From assembly GCA_038503065.1 (NCBI GenBank), contig JBCAMK010000005.1:124001-188000 (forward strand): DNA of 64,000 bases. Direction: 5' to 3'. A model generated the notes under the pieces. It was not told the origin of the DNA. It made no database searches and saw nothing but the letters and a program-made list of their open reading frames with translations. The translations under genes were made by a program, and so were the position numbers. Shown here piece by piece: positions 36,032 through 49,932 of this stretch. How positions within the stretch are numbered: position 1 is the stretch's first letter; every line of letters starts with the position of its first letter. This stretch comes from Paragyromitra xinjiangensis. Taxonomy: Eukaryota; Ascomycota; Pezizomycetes; Pezizales; Discinaceae.

Positions 36032-39000
36032 CAGCACCCTTAACCTCCATTTTTCGCTAAGCACGTGCAGCCCCCAAAGTTATGACGCACAACATCTACC
36101 CCTCTGCGGAGTTTAAAAAATTTAACTCGACACACGTGCTCGTGATACAATCGGTTGCTTGGTGTTACAGGGATTCGAACCAATCAAGATATGGGGCGAA
36201 TATGGTGAGAAGCATCAATAGTTCGAAAACTCCCATAAATGGCTTGGCCAACGTGGTGGTGGTGCTATTAATCACTGTCTTGGGCCTTGCTCGCCCAATA
36301 ACACGTCCATCGTTAGAAACCCTGTGGCATTGAATAACCGATTGCATCACGAGTACACCCGGAGGATCCCGATAAAAAATTTTGAAACGTCCTTATTGGG
36401 AGATCACGGACAGATTCGCTCACAGGGTATGAGTGATCTCCTATATACGTATGAATGATACATAATAGGTAGGCGTTGATCTATGGCCTCCCCGGTGTGC
36501 CCGCTGCAAGATTTGGAATCGACTATACAGTGCCTCGTGGGCGTGATACGTCCATGGGCGACTCTCAACTTCCGTTCATTTTATAGGATCTTATAAAGAG
36601 TACTGTAGCATAGTTAGCACTAGACCTTACTCGAGCTTAGGGTAAATGGGTATCCTAATTAATGCTGGAAAAGTCTGTGTTATGTGTTATGTGTGTTATG
36701 CATACTACTATTGGCAGGAAGACTGTGTAGTGGAGTTCCTTCGCCCCTCCTCGTTTCTTTTTTTGCGCGTTGCTGTTCACTAATTTATTTTTTGAAAAGT
36801 TGCCGTAACCCAAAGGCTCGATGTGACAATGATTCTTTTTAAAAAGTTGAAAACTCTATTTATCTATTGTTGAAAGACATCAATACGAGTGGCCCCCGTA
36901 GTTAGCGCGAGAGTAGATAGCGCCCCTTATTAGGCGATTGTCGCGAGAAATTCTCTTCCCAAAAGGAGGGGGGCTATAGAGGAAAAGCCTTGTTGGTTAT
37001 GTGCGGCTACTAGGCGCCGGCTAAGAGGAAGGTTTGGGGCTTCGTATTATTAAGTCAAATGTATTTCACACCTTTATAGTGTTATGACTTAGCTAAGAAG
37101 GTTAACGTTGTGGGGGTACATTTTGATATACGATCACCGAACGCCTATTGGATAATCAGCTTTTGACTTGCAGTATTGCATTTGTGAGATGATGGAAGAA
37201 AGGGTAAGTGATAGGAGGGGGATCCGAGTGGCGATTGTGGTTTCGAGAGCTATATATATGATTTCCTGCAGAGTGGTGTTCTCCTAGAATTAATAAGCCA
37301 GCTTGAGGTTTGCGTACTTGTGAGTAAAACTATACTCATTAACTCTAGGAACTAGAGGTAATCTGGCTCATCGTCACATCTTCCGGATATGTATTTGTTT
37401 ATACAAAAATTAGCAAATAGAGGTTTGCCAACTGCCGAAGGCGAGCTACTTAGATGGGTTCCGTGATAAATTATGCCGGGTCATGAAATATCACTCCCGA
37501 AATAGGCTCTAGGCAGAACCTCCCCCGAGACGAGATAAAACCGCCGTCTTGTCATGGAATGTCTCTTTCAGAAGACTATATTCTTGCAGTAATTCTTGCC
37601 TAGATCGATGATTATTTTTGCCGAAGAGGTCAATGATCATACGTTTGGCGGTTGTGATAACTAGGACAGTAACCTACTCTGGGCTATCAGCAAGTGCGTA
37701 CGAGATCCAGGATAGAAATTAGCAACAAATCTTTGAATGTGTTCCTCAATTATCTTCTGCTACCTTGTGGTATTCGGATACCTTAATATTTTCTGGGTTA
37801 CCAGGCCCCACGGAGTTTGTGATTTGGTCGGGTTTTACTTCGGCGGTTGCCATGGAGGCTATGTTGCGTGTGCACAGACATATAATTGCAACCGTCGGGT
37901 CATTGGCCACAGTACTCATGCTGCTGAGTTCCAACTCGGCCATGTGACATGTTAAACTATTTACTAACTGATTGCGCGGTCAAGTTAAAGCTCAGTGGTG
38001 TGGGCTCAGTTAGCTTCTTTTTTATGGCGTGGCTAACCCTGCGTAGCTACCTACATATGCGTAGTTCACACGGCACATGGTAAAAATTCTAGCCTGTACT
38101 TCTTCAACAAAGAGGTCATAGGTATTACGATATTAGTAGAATTCTGAGCGCTCTAGGCTTGTAACTATAAGCGCTGGATAGGGATAATCCCTTTGATTGA
38201 CACTTAGGAAGTATGGCTTGTTTGTGGGTAGGGAACTTATAGAAACCATTGATGAGGCCCCAGAGATCCTGAACGCGCGTAAAATAGCGAAAATGTACTT
38301 CTAAGGGTGCCAGGACTATGCTTGTAGTAGAAAACTAAGGAATATCACTGAATATTGGATTCCTGTACAGTCTCAATCGGCTGAAGCCGCCTTTCTACTG
38401 GAGGCAGATAAGCGGAACATAAAGGTCTCTCTTGCTGATAGCGATTTTTGATTCGCCTCACCTAACCACACCAACAGGTATGTTGGTCACCCACCTTTAA
38501 ATGCGCTCCAGGCCCTCCATTCATACTTCAAGTGGGTTAGTCAGAATCTAATTTTGAAGCCTCCAAAATATCAGTAAGATGCTTTTTAGTGGTAAAGGAC
38601 GACCCTGGGGGATTTCAAATTGCCTCATGACTTTAGGATATATGCGCGGGGCGATTTTCAATAGGCGGGGCTATGTGGGTTCTTCCCTCGAGAGCAAGGA
38701 TTAAAGATTCCCGATTTTTACTCTCATGGCTGAATTGCACTCGCCATATTCTTTAATTCGCCCATTGAGCGTGATCAACTGACGTGTAAGATGCACAACA
38801 TAGGATTCATAATCTGAGTGACCACGTACCATGGCGCTGCCATGGCCGTGCATGCCTTCCGTCTTTTGTGACAGAATCCAAGTATTTCTCGGCCGGTGAG
38901 ACATACGGGCTAGAGGATCCGAGAATTTCTTGGTCGAGATGTGGCCGGTGGCTCTACTATACCTTTTCTAACGATCTGCTAATCTGCATCTCTCTTCAAA

Positions 39001-42000
39001 TGGGTTTCGTACCCAATGATTCGTTTTGGCATATAATAATAGTAACTTTATTTGTCGCACCATTCCGCATGCGGTGCTTCCATTGACCGGGCAAGAAGAG
39101 CGCTTAGAGGCTAGGATATGCAGCCAACGAACTAATGAGTTTGTATGGCTAGATCTAAGCAAATTAATTAATTGGAAGCACGAATATCCACCTCCCGGGT
39201 TTAATGGTCTCTTTTGATTGAACTAAACCCGGTGAACCATAGACCGAAAGACGAAAGTGACAGGTTCAGCTTCCGACTATGCATAACGCTTCGGTGGCTG
39301 ACTCGAGAATCTCTTTGCCACCGTGTTTGTCACTGTTGGGTGGCAGGCTCGGTCATTTAATTCTGTGAGTGATGCTCGTAAGTTATATGATACCCTGGAT
39401 TACGGTAGAAATTGAACATACACGCTAGGCGCGTGGGTAAACAGTGAGAGTGTTAGCATGAAGCAATCCGCTTGTCGGACCCCTGCGGCTAGTCGCTTCC
39501 GGGAGACGTATATTTCGAGTGGGGTTCGTTTTAGAAGGCTTAGCGTACCTCTGACACAGATGCGCTCAGAAGGGTAAATAACATCCAATAGCTTTTAACC
39601 CGAGAATTCTCCTAGAAAGTCTGAGATATGTATAGGCCGTTGTGCTATCCTGTTCATCCGATGATAATACCATACACAAGATATTAATCCTGCCTGATTA
39701 TTGGTGCCAGTGTGCCCACAGAAATATTTACACAAATTCGCATGCAGCACTTTACACTGTGGATAGTATTGAATACTCCTGTATCGTTTATTTAACTGTC
39801 AGACTTCGAACTGGGGAGCTTTATATCATCATTAGAAACCCTTAGTACAACAGATGCTCTCAGGAATTAGAAGGCTTCTTGATCAAGATGGAAGTCTTCC
39901 AGACTGTCGTACCTTGATACCGTGTTGGTTAGTCGATGGTCGCACAAGACGTTGGGGTTGCCTCCCTGGGTATGGCAGCGTAAATCCCCTCAGATTTATC
40001 GCCGATCCACCCGACAGGGCAAATTTGGACGTCATGTGTAGTCGCTTGTATGGGTTTATACGGCACGAACAGCCCTTCAGAGCCGACAAGATTCTTGACC
40101 GATGGGGTGATTAACGAAAACAGGGAACATTAGCTGAACCAATGAAAAAAGAAAAGAAGAAGAAAAAGAAAAAGAAAGGAAAGGACAAGAAAGGAAAAAA
40201 GGAAAAAGGAGAAAAGACAAGCCTATACTTCTGCGATTTCTTGAAATTCTGCCACGATTTCGACGGGCCGGAAAATCCTTTAGTGAGCGGGTAGAACTGG
40301 TGACTTTTGTACTAGTGTTCTACGGTATCTCGGGCGTTGGTTGGCAGGACCCTGAGCTACACTCAACGAGCTAAGCGCAATCTTTTGCCTCAACGAAAGC
40401 ACCTCCTACCAAGAAATCTATGTATCAAGTGAGAGGGGTATGAGAATAGGGTAGTCTCACATAATTTATGTGTTGACCTATAGAACGGATAATTCCGCCT
40501 TTCTATCTTGATTCTTGACACATTGACCCCTAGCGCAGGTCTGTCTCTGCGGGCGATTTTTGCTAGCCGAGCCCTCCACTTCTTGGTACAGGCAGGGTGA
40601 GGGGTTGCATTTGATCTTGCCCGATATCTGCAGGGTGTGGGTTGCCTGCCGTTTGGAACTCGGTTTTCACACCTTAAGAGATTGACGGGATGTTTTCTGG
40701 TACCAACTGGCGCCCTGTTTGCGTGCTGGGAAAACCTAGCCCTAGCTTTAAGACATGGGTTGGCCCCAACACCACCACATGTCGCCACGATTTTAAGGAG
40801 TATGGTATTGCAATCGTGATGATTCGATCTCAATTCTGATTATTATTCTGCATAAAGTATACTTATCACCACCTCAAAGTTCATTCTGTTCTCTGTAATT
40901 GATTTCGTTCATACGTTATGTTCGGGGCATCGAGATCTTACATACATGTAGTATGCGTAGCAATTTGGTGGTGGTGCTTGCTGTTCTGTTTTCAACCCAG
41001 TATTCATATCTACGATATTCATTGAGCTGTAGTGCAGATATGACTTCCTCGATTAGCTGAAATTGAAGCCCCTTGCTATTTTTCGTTCTCCGGCTAAATG
41101 ACTATATTTACTAAATAATGCTGTGCTTAGGACCCATAACAGGTTCGTGCGTTATCTAGGTGGCCATGGAGGCAGGGACGTATTGTGAACCGCTATACCC
41201 TAAATTCAGGGAACACCCGGCGAGAGAGTTTCACGGCTCTGGAGTCTGAGGAATTGGATAATTGTACTCCTTACTATGAACATTGGTCTTGCAGATTTCT
41301 TTTGCCGGAAAAGGATTCAAGTTAACGGTTTTAGTATAGCTGCGGAGCATACTCTCTTCCAGGAAACCTTCTAGAATTTGTATCATATAGGAGGCATCCA
41401 TAAACTTAGTCCCTCAAGGGGTAATGACTGACTTCTTTTGAGCTTATTGATGTCTGCACCTATTCATCCATTACGTGGACTAATTGGTACCGAAAAAATT
41501 TCGCCCCATCTAGCATCAAAAACTAGCTAGCTAAGACCGGGACGTAGTGGAGAGTTGAGTTTGTGCTATTCGGCACCACCATCTGGGAGCCCTGTATTCC
41601 TTCTTTATGGTTGATAGTAGCCGAAATCTGTTTCCCATGGAAAAACGCTCTACATTGCTGGAAGTTGGGCTGGGGATCAACCTTAGGCGTGTGGCGGGGA
41701 AATCAGCAAAACGGCATCTAGGAGAGGATGGGATGGGGAAAAGAGACGAAGCAAAGTAACATAAGTAGGAGTAGCTTTGAAGAGCAGCCACCTTAGATCT
41801 GGCACCCAAGATATATGAGAGCGATGGAGCCATCAGTTGTTAACGGCTATGAACTAAAAGTAATAGCTGATGAGTAGAGTGAAATTTTTTTGTTGATCTG
41901 TTTCTCTGTTATCGATTTCCCCCTGTTTCTTTCTTGGCCGGGGGCAGCCGGGACTTACAGCCCCTCCTCATCATTGTCGATTGCTTCCATACGAAATGCC

Positions 42001-43526
42001 CTTCCCGAGATCTAGCGGTAGTGTACGGAGATTCATTGTGACCGGTAACTATCGGTGAAACTGTAGCAGAGGAGGGGACAAACGAGAAGAGGGGAGACTA
42101 ACAGAAGACCAAGGTGTGTGCGAGATTCGATAGAGATCATCCTCAACTTCACAGCGTGTTACTAAAAGCCGGGAAAATAGAGGTCATAAGCTGTTAGCAG
42201 TTGTAGTCGGGTGAGGGGTTGATGAAAGTGTTGATTGATTTGTTGATAGAAGTGTTGACGGGAGTTGGTGAAGGAAGACGAGAGATCTAGGGTGCTGCCA
42301 GTGACGCAAGAATCGCATTTTCCTCTGAAATCCGCCATAGGAAATGCTTGGTTCACGATCCAGTGATGGCTCTCATCCCGTGGCCGAGAGATATACAAGA
42401 AATAATAATTTTAATAGAGTTTGCCCTGGAACTCATTTTTTTGGGGGGTTTTTTTAAATAATTATTTATTTTGAGATTATGTATACCTAACTAGATCGAG
42501 GTGGGTGCATTCGCCACCGAGGCGCAGTGACTTGGCCAAGCTTTCTACGATCTCACAGCCTGTTAAAAAAATTGCCTGTCCCTTATTTCACAGCTACTCA
42601 AAGAGTTTTTAGGTGGCTGGTGAAATTTTTTTCGAAGTAACTTCGTCGGGTTATAAGATAAGCTTTAGCGGTTTATACAAACGGAATGCCCAATACAGCT
42701 AGCAGTGGTACCACGAAGTAGTATCACGATCAAGCCGCGATGTCCACCGGCCTTATCTTACGCGTAAGTCTATCGCTTCAATAGGGTGCTATCTTAATAA
42801 AGTCTCATAATAAAATAGAAGAGCCCTGAGGACTAGTTAATGAGGATGTGATATCATGATATGTCACTCGAATGATAGATGCGCACGCTGAGGTTATCGG
42901 CCCTTGATCGATAAGTCAATTGCAAACGACAGCAAAAATAACCCCGATATCCGTGTGTTTACCAAACATCCTGCTCTCCCGGAGAATGAGATCCGGAATT
43001 CTCTTGGACTACTAATTTGACTTTGTTGAGGTTTCCCCACATATCTGCTTCATTAGATGATGGAATCGTATACCAATTCCTAACTAGCACCAAGGCTTGG
43101 TGACAACCGGGTGATTAATTATGACCTTATGGAAACCGCCTATTATTGTGAATGCCAATCCACCGCCTGAGTGCTTTGTCTCAAGGTCCAGGAATATCGT
43201 AGGCTTCCTCGCATTAACCGCTATCGTGGCCATCAACTCTTTCCCGTATATGCTTTCTGAGAAATAAATCATAGGCACCATAGTACAGTTTTAGGCCTGA
43301 TGTTACGCGAATAGTTAAGTGCAGAGCCCTAATTTACTGGGTTGATCATCGGTAATACTCGGTGGCCTTAAAAAGAAAACTACATGCAGTAAGATGAGCA
43401 GCCGTCAAAACAGAAAGAATAGACGGTAGCCTTGCACACGACTAGAGTACTTAATAGAAAGAAGAAGTAGCAACCACAAAAACGTTCAAAGAAAAAGAAC
43501 ATTTCGCTAATCACAATATCTTCAGA
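36032..43526. other. 7.5-kb gene-poor region
   Basis: No confident gene. Open frames under 150 codons (for example 37746-37943 minus, 39854-40114 plus, 40390-40833 minus, 41531-41833 minus) have no domain, and several lack an ATG. A purine tract lies at 40144-40216. No inverted-repeat element was spotted, although sequence this neutral could hide decayed ones. Confidence 0.45.
40144..40216 (+). repeat. Polypurine (A/G) tract
   Basis: About 73 bases of almost pure A and G (one C at 40186), built from GAAAA, GAAG and AAAGG units. Confidence 0.9.
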
Positions 43527-44219
43527 CTAACAAAAAACTCTCGTGCGAACAAACTGTGCTTCCATCGCGGCCGAACCCAACTCCACATCCACATCCTCAG
43601 CAACCCCTTCTGTGTAGCCTGGTTCGTGAGACCTATGCGCCCAAGCCTCTTTTGTAGGCTGCCATTTATCTTGTTGAATAGCAATCAGCTGCTCCTGAAG
43701 CCTAACCTTATTTTTCCGGATATACGTCTTATAGTTGGTAGCCAACTGGATAGTAGGGCCGTCGATGCCGATTTCGTCTGATGTCATCATTTTCTGCAGT
43801 TTCTCATGTTCAAACATCACGTCCCAGTGTTCTTGGGTGACGTTGGCTCCTGGAGGGACTCTGTTGCCACCTAGGATGTTCAGATTGAGTCTATCTGCCA
43901 ACAGGAGCATAAGTGGCTCAAGCTCCACATGGACCTTGTCGACTTCCTCTTGCATAAGTGCTAGGATACGGAGATATCTTTTGGTTTCTTCTATCTTATT
44001 CGCTCGCAGCTCTGCCTCATTCTTGAACTTCTGAATCGGCCTTCCTTTACAGGTGGCAGTGGGCTCCTCATGGCCCACCCCACCACACGTTCCCTCACAG
44101 ACCATTACCTGACACATACCGCACTGAGCTCCATAGCATGTGCCACTCCAGACAGCGATGATGGCTCTACGGCAGCCAGGTCTAAAGCAGCGTACAACTT
44201 CGGAAGAATTGGTAGCCAT
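43527..44219 (-). CDS. Cys-rich protein with IBR-like zinc-binding segment
   Basis: A single exon of 230 residues; the first ATG in frame (44219, MATNSSEVV) is the start, since upstream sequence in frame has only non-ATG codons. Residues ~11-60 hold ten cysteines and a histidine spaced like an in-between-RING zinc finger: C-x4-C, then C-x4-C-x2-C, C-x3-C, and an H..TC ending (GHEEPTATC). The rest is helical and charged (~residues 70-190), without signal peptide or membrane segment. No RING1 or RING2 is present, so it is not a complete RBR ubiquitin ligase; single IBR-like proteins are common in fungi. Function unknown; metal binding is inferred from spacing. Confidence 0.7.
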   Translation of the reverse strand: MATNSSEVVRCFRPGCRRAIIAVWSGTCYGAQCGMCQVMVCEGTCGGVGHEEPTATCKGRPIQKFKNEAELRANKIEETKRYLRILALMQEEVDKVHVELEPLMLLLADRLNLNILGGNRVPPGANVTQEHWDVMFEHEKLQKMMTSDEIGIDGPTIQLATNYKTYIRKNKVRLQEQLIAIQQDKWQPTKEAWAHRSHEPGYTEGVAEDVDVELGSAAMEAQFVRTRVFC

Positions 44220-47200
44220 TCTCGGATGCAGTCGGGAGGAGGATTTAGATGCGTTAGATGAAGGCCGAGCCAAAAAATTTGTAAATTGCACAGATATAAC
44301 GGAAACTCTAGATCGTTCCGAATGGCGCGCTGGGAAGCCGGTGTCCTCGGGCTGCAGTTTCGGATGGGGCAAACTGGCTACAGAGTCGGATGTGCAGCGA
44401 CTACTCGTGAAACCGATTAAATGTGCCCTTGGGCTAGCTTCTCTAAAGAACGAGTTCGAGGTGACCGAGCCAAGGTGTAGGTCATGGAAGTCTTTAGGAA
44501 TAGAGAGTGTGTTTCAGTATTTATGGCAAAATATGCAGAACCAAAATTTGACGTGCTGAGCCTTGAGGCTCCTGTGTCAGCAGTCAGTGGATAATGATTT
44601 GGTCCAAGATAACATCAGCATGTTAGTATCATCTATCTTTCCGATCTGAAGAGAAAGCTAAAGTCAAATATGATTCGGAAAAAGACACCGGCGGAGAACC
44701 AAAAGTCTCCATAAATACCCCAACTTACCAGTGAATAAAGCCAACCATCCTCATCCAAGTTTCACATCCGCAAACAGTAGGAAAAGAAAAAAAAGGTATT
44801 CTCCCCATCCGGCTCTACAAGAGCCATAGAGACGAAAAGGTCGCTAAGGAAACTCCGCGCGGCAGGAATACATGCCAGTGAAAGTTGGCTATCTGAACTC
44901 AAAGGTCTAGAATAACGGCATGGCCATGGATTGATTGATATTTTAAAGTGAGAGAATAAGTAGATAAACCATTACACAAGATCGTTGGCCATTCATGTTG
45001 TGTCAGCTCCACATTTACACGAAGCTCTGTTTAGTATGCAGGATCCACGCTCCCGTAGACCGTGAGATCTTACCGTGATGACCCCCACTAATTCGCGATG
45101 GAGTCTAACTGTTTGAAATAGTACGCCTAAAAAGGAAATTCATTTTCCCAGGACTAGGTTCCCCTTTTACAGCTCTAACATTAAGTCATGAGCGACTTTG
45201 GTTTTGGATGCCTAGGAAAAATCCCTAGTTGCCTTGGACAGAATCAGACGAAATGCCAAGAGGCATGCCTGCCCGTGTCTCAGGTTGCTCAGCTCATATC
45301 TACCAACCAAAAAAATCGACTGAAAAGGTGGCTGAAAAGCAATGGGTAGGAAAATTCTATTGCCGATTGGACCCTCATAGATCAGAAAGCTATGGGATTT
45401 AGACCGACTGTTCCCGCCCAGATGTGCTATACGTGGTGGGTGGGGGCGATCTAGTGAACACCAGGATTAACTCTCGACTAATCAACTAATCGATTCTATT
45501 CGATTCAGCTCTTCGAACCTAGCTGGAAATCCAAATCCTCGAACCGATTTGAATCGATCAACCACCTTAAGATACATCTAAGATATATGCCTAGTGATCT
45601 ACGGCCGGCCGGTACCAAATTTGTCGTTTGGCAGCCAGTTGTTAAGAAGCCCAAGTATCCGGGTACTCTACTTTGTTTCATTGCGGCTTGGCCAGCCCTG
45701 GCGTCGATCCAAAGAGACCAACCTTAGTATTGTAGACTACTCACCGCCTACATGCATACTAAGGATTGGGGTGCGGCCATGGGGTGGCGGGATTAGCCGT
45801 CGTATGAAACCACTGGGCGAATTATGGGAGCCCTGTGCCTCTCGCCTCTACGGTGCGCATCAGCTATAGGCAATAGGGGATGGGAACGAGCCTACCTCTT
45901 ACCCTTGCACAAAAAAGCCCGGACAAAAAAGTCAGCCACTCACGAATATAACCTGTACTTTCTGACCAGCATGAAGACTTGGAATTGTTATCAGCTTTAG
46001 TCATTTTTTGTTGACAATGAGACTCAAAAGCTTGTTGGGGAAATTTATCTCAACACTCTGCGGGCCGAGGAATTTATGCACATGAGCCTTCGCACGTCCT
46101 ATTAAAAGAATCATGCAGTATCACTCGCTAAAAACAACCCCCACAATGATAGATAGATGGATAGATAATTAGTTCGGTGCACATCGAATTCCACCCTAAG
46201 ATCAATACGATCAGTAACTATTTTAATCCAGTATTTTCTCAAATTCCTACCAATGTCGATTCGATTTTTATCCCTGGTCTGAAGACGCGCAACAAGCTTA
46301 CCACCGAGAGATTTACCTTCTGGGAGAAAAAATTGGACTAGTATGGTTTATATTCAACAAATTAGAAACCATAGCCCATTATGGAGCCGCGTCGCCGGAA
46401 ATGTTCCTCTTCACCTACCTTGTATTATGACTGTCGTCCAATATATTCGAAACCGAGACTACTCTGATAGCACTACATGTAATTACAAAAATTTAGTTGG
46501 AGCAACAATTTGCACCACATGCACGGGAAGGGACTAAAGTTATGTGTAGCGCTGTAGACATAACGGGTATCTAATCTAATCTAATCGATCCAACCTAGTA
46601 GATCTCGTAGAACGGACGTCTTCGTAACTGGTAAATTAACGAGTCCTAGGACCCTACTTCTCCCTCGGGCGATTCATTCAAGCAAATTAGGCCATAAATA
46701 TATATCTTAGGGAGCTAAAACAAAGATGAAAGTAGTCTCTGGGATCCCTACCAAGATGTTTTTCGGGCTCAAGTTGGGGCAAGAGGGATGGATATTTGCT
46801 GGTGAAGGGATTCAGAGATGAAATCTTTTAGCTTTAATAAGCTAGAAAGAAGAAATGAGCCTAAATTACAGTGAGCCGAAGCTATTGGTAACACAGCTTT
46901 GACAAGGAGCAAAAAAAAGAGCAGATAGTAAGCTAAAACGTTGAGTGAAAAGGCAGGAGGTCTAGAGCAAATCCCGGGGAGCTGGATACAATAGATTCTT
47001 AATGAAAGTATACGGGTGAATTGGTAGGAGTGCTGATAGAAACGCAAGGATCAAAAGCAGTAGCGGAATTGTTGGTGATAAAGGAATTGATGAATTCATG
47101 AAGTGTAATATTAGAAAAGAGGCCAAGCCCGTTCATCGACTGAACGCGTCGCAGGGGCCCTTCCAAGATTTTAAAGAAATTTTCGAACCTTTTAGGTCTC

Positions 47201-49332
47201 TAGGGACTCAAGGAGTTTTCGAAATAATGTTAATAAACATATGATGATCCCTACCATCTAGATCTGGCCATAGAGGAGAAGGAAGGGTTGGTACTAAGGC
47301 CAGGCCCCACGGATTTACCTGTACCGCTCAGAGTCGAAAGTGCTACTAGGCACCAAATACCCCGGAAAAGCCTCGGCAGACCCCTGATATTCTAGAGCTT
47401 GCCTTCGCTTCAGACCCTCCAGCGCGTATAAATCTTCGGTAAGCTATAAGTGGGACTGGGAACGAAACTGGGACACGGGTATGAGACTAGCTCGGTTGGC
47501 TATTCAACCATGGCAACGGATTTCCTAGGAAAAAAGGAAAGTATTGCGATCGACGAGAGGATGCCTAAAGGTCGTTTATTTTCTCTCCCTCATTTGTTGG
47601 GATTGGTTACTCTCTTGTTTTGGTGGAACCAAACGCCATTAGTTTTCCCAACTCGCGATCGTTCATTGGATGAAAACCACCTCGGCTAAACCCGCATCTA
47701 AAAAGGAGTAAGAGAAAAAGCTTTTCCAAATATATCCCTGTTATGGTCTGGCCAGGGTGAGCTGAAATACTTCACTTAAAATTACCTTACTCGGTAAGCA
47801 AGTGATTGACTTCGACAGCGATTCCTGATCCCAAACAACCGTTTCGGCGTTTCTTCCAACTTTTCGGAAGACCGATTTAGAACTGCCTAGTCCAGGCCGT
47901 TTCCTTATTACCGAGAATATACGGTATTTCTGCAGAACTTCATAATCCAGCAAGCTATGAAACCAAGTGCCGCTGTAGCAAAAGTAAAAGTAGGGTACCC
48001 ACTTGAAATAATCGTAGGTTAATGAAACTAGTGAAAAGTTAACGTTGGTTGATGGCGTTGTAAACTTGCGCATTGACAATATGTATGTATGAGCTGAGGT
48101 ATTTCGACGTGTATTCTGCAGTCTCTAGCAGAAAAGTGATATATGGTATGCATCTCTGCCTGGCCCGCAGCGGCCTTTTGTTTGTCGTAAACGAGATCAC
48201 AGATCTTTATACGAACAGGGATAAACCGAAAGCTCGTACTGTGAGTTTTTCTACTCATTTCGATTACGACCCACTTCTTCAGCCCTGTGAAACGATTGCC
48301 CACTACCTATAGATTCGATGAGGTCTAACATTTTGTACGTAAGCTCACATATGTCGATTATACTAGAGATTTTACATTAAGTGACAGATAGTTAAAGCAC
48401 AGCCGCGTCAGAAAAGTCCTGATACCGGCCCTCAAACCTCGACCGCTGCAGGATTTAGGCCGCAGCTTCCACAGTAGGTGACAACAAAGATTAGGAGGAT
48501 ATAGTATTCACTCTTCTTATTATCTCCCTCTAGGTTGCTCCTTGTGGCTGTTTGGTTGCAGCGCTGAATTGGCAAGGTGCCAGGACTTTTTTTGTGTTAC
48601 ACTCACCCCCAAGGCCAAGTTCTAATCTCACGTATATCGTATAATCCCTCCAATACTGAAGTGGTCTGCGTTAGGCAGTTGCGAATTGGTCTACGTAGAA
48701 GCCCCAAGACTGTCCTAAGCCACCGAGGGTTGCTACCCGAGTTTGCTGCTAAGCCACCTCCGCTTCGCAAAGATTTCAACCCAGTTACCATGGCCATCAC
48801 GATTACTTCTTACGCTAACAAAGTTGCTAAACCTGACCTGGGTGCCAGACAGTGGTCCGTGCGATAGAACTGCGCAATTCGAACTACTTAGAGCAGCATC
48901 TAGCGTCCCCGGGAATGATATGGTAGACGTGAGGGCTCGGGTGGAAGTATTTTTTTCACTTAGACAAACATTAACAGCACCTAAGTACCGTAGGGACTCG
49001 ACAAATACAGACCGTTGCCAAGAGGGGGCGCCTGGGGTACTATTCTAATAACAGTAGATTAAGCTAGTTCTGGGGCTGAACGGACCCCACGGTCGTCTTC
49101 CCCTCCTGTTTTGATGTAAATTGATTCCTCAAAGGTACAGTACAGCAAGCCTCCTTCTTGGCAACGGTCTGCATTTGTCGAGTCACTACGGCATTACCAC
49201 AGGGTGTGGTATGGCATAAATAGTCGAGTGATGGCTCGTGTCCTAATTACTCGCAGACCTTCAAAGCGGACATGATAACCAAGGAGTGGGGAAGCGATCG
49301 GCTACATCTCCTCAAAACAACCAACCGAGGTA
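44220..49332. other. 5.1-kb gene-poor region
   Basis: No confident gene. The 44140-44559 plus frame overlaps the 5' part of the Cys-rich gene in antisense. Small features seen are a (GATA)n stretch near 46148-46170 and repeated TCTAA near 46568-46586. Several open frames of 80-110 codons show no domain. Confidence 0.45.
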
Positions 49333-49490
49333 CAGCGAAATCGCCCTATAAGGGATCGGTATATAAGGATATTCGGCTTATAAGGATATGGGTGACAGCC
49401 CGGTGGTATTTTTGTATGGGGAAATAAGAATATCACTATGTAAGAATATTCTTAGGATCTCTATTTTTTAATTAGCATATCTTTATAGAA

Positions 49491-49509
49491 AGGTTAGGGT
49501 TAGGGTTAA
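49491..49509 (+). repeat. Telomere-like TTAGGG repeats
   Basis: GGTTAGGGTTAGGGTTA lies inside the 49333 element, two to three units of the standard ascomycete telomere repeat. Confidence 0.8.
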
Positions 49510-49771
49510 ATTAACTAGAACAAGAAGAGATGTAGAAGCGAAAAGGATTAGAGGTATGGGGAGCCAAGGGCAAAAAAAGATCACAATGTACTTTAGAAGC
49601 GGGCAATAGGTTTAGCATAGTGCGAGACAGCAGTTCAGCGCGCGCTGTCTGTAAACATATGGGGGATAATTGATTATAACGACGTTTTCGCGATCATGGA
49701 AAATCACTCAGTTTTTCTATAAGAATATCCTCTCTATAAGGATATGGGACTGCTCTAAAAACATATCCTTA

Positions 49772-49914
49772 TCCCTTACGCTGGTAATGCTGCCAACTTT
49801 CTTCTGAACAGGTCTTGGAGGGTCTTAGATGTGCGGCTTGCACGTTCTTCTCTTCCTAATACGGTTTAGTTTCTCGGATTAATGTTGGCAGCATCGGAGG
49901 ACTAGTGTAAGGGA
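49772..49914. mobile_element. 143-bp nested inverted-repeat element
   Basis: The arms TCCCTTACGCTGGTAATGCT and (right, reverse complement) TCCCTTACACTAGTCCTC both lead into GATGCTGCCAAC or ATGCTGCCAAC. TA flanks both sides (49770-49771 and 49915-49916). Removing it with one TA restores a right arm that matches the left arm of the host element. Confidence 0.7.
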
Positions 49915-49932
49915 TAGGGCGATTTCGCTGTA

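Larger units (their letters stand above)
49333..49930. mobile_element. TA-flanked inverted-repeat element carrying a nested element
   Basis: The left tip CAGCGAAATCGCCCTAT (49333) is exactly complemented by the right tip ending at 49930, with TA on both sides (49331-49332 and 49931-49932). Internal CTATAAGGATAT repeats line both arms. The interior has no open frame of note and includes telomere-like TTAGGG repeats. It is a second copy of the family seen at 710-890. The nested insertion at 49772-49914 splits the right arm. Confidence 0.85.

Noticed and set aside
36165..36190. TTCGAATCC-like block on the minus strand resembling a tRNA T-loop (B box)
   Set aside because: The bases on either side do not pair into a T-stem, and no anticodon arm or acceptor stem fits around it.
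40390..40833. 147-codon Arg/Cys-rich minus-strand frame
   Set aside because: No ATG start, no domain, composition typical of random GC-richer sequence.
41531..41833. 100-codon minus-strand frame with an ATG
   Set aside because: Ser/Arg-rich, no domain; not distinguishable from chance.
44140..44559. 139-codon plus-strand frame
   Set aside because: Its first part is antisense to the Cys-rich gene and the rest has no supporting feature.
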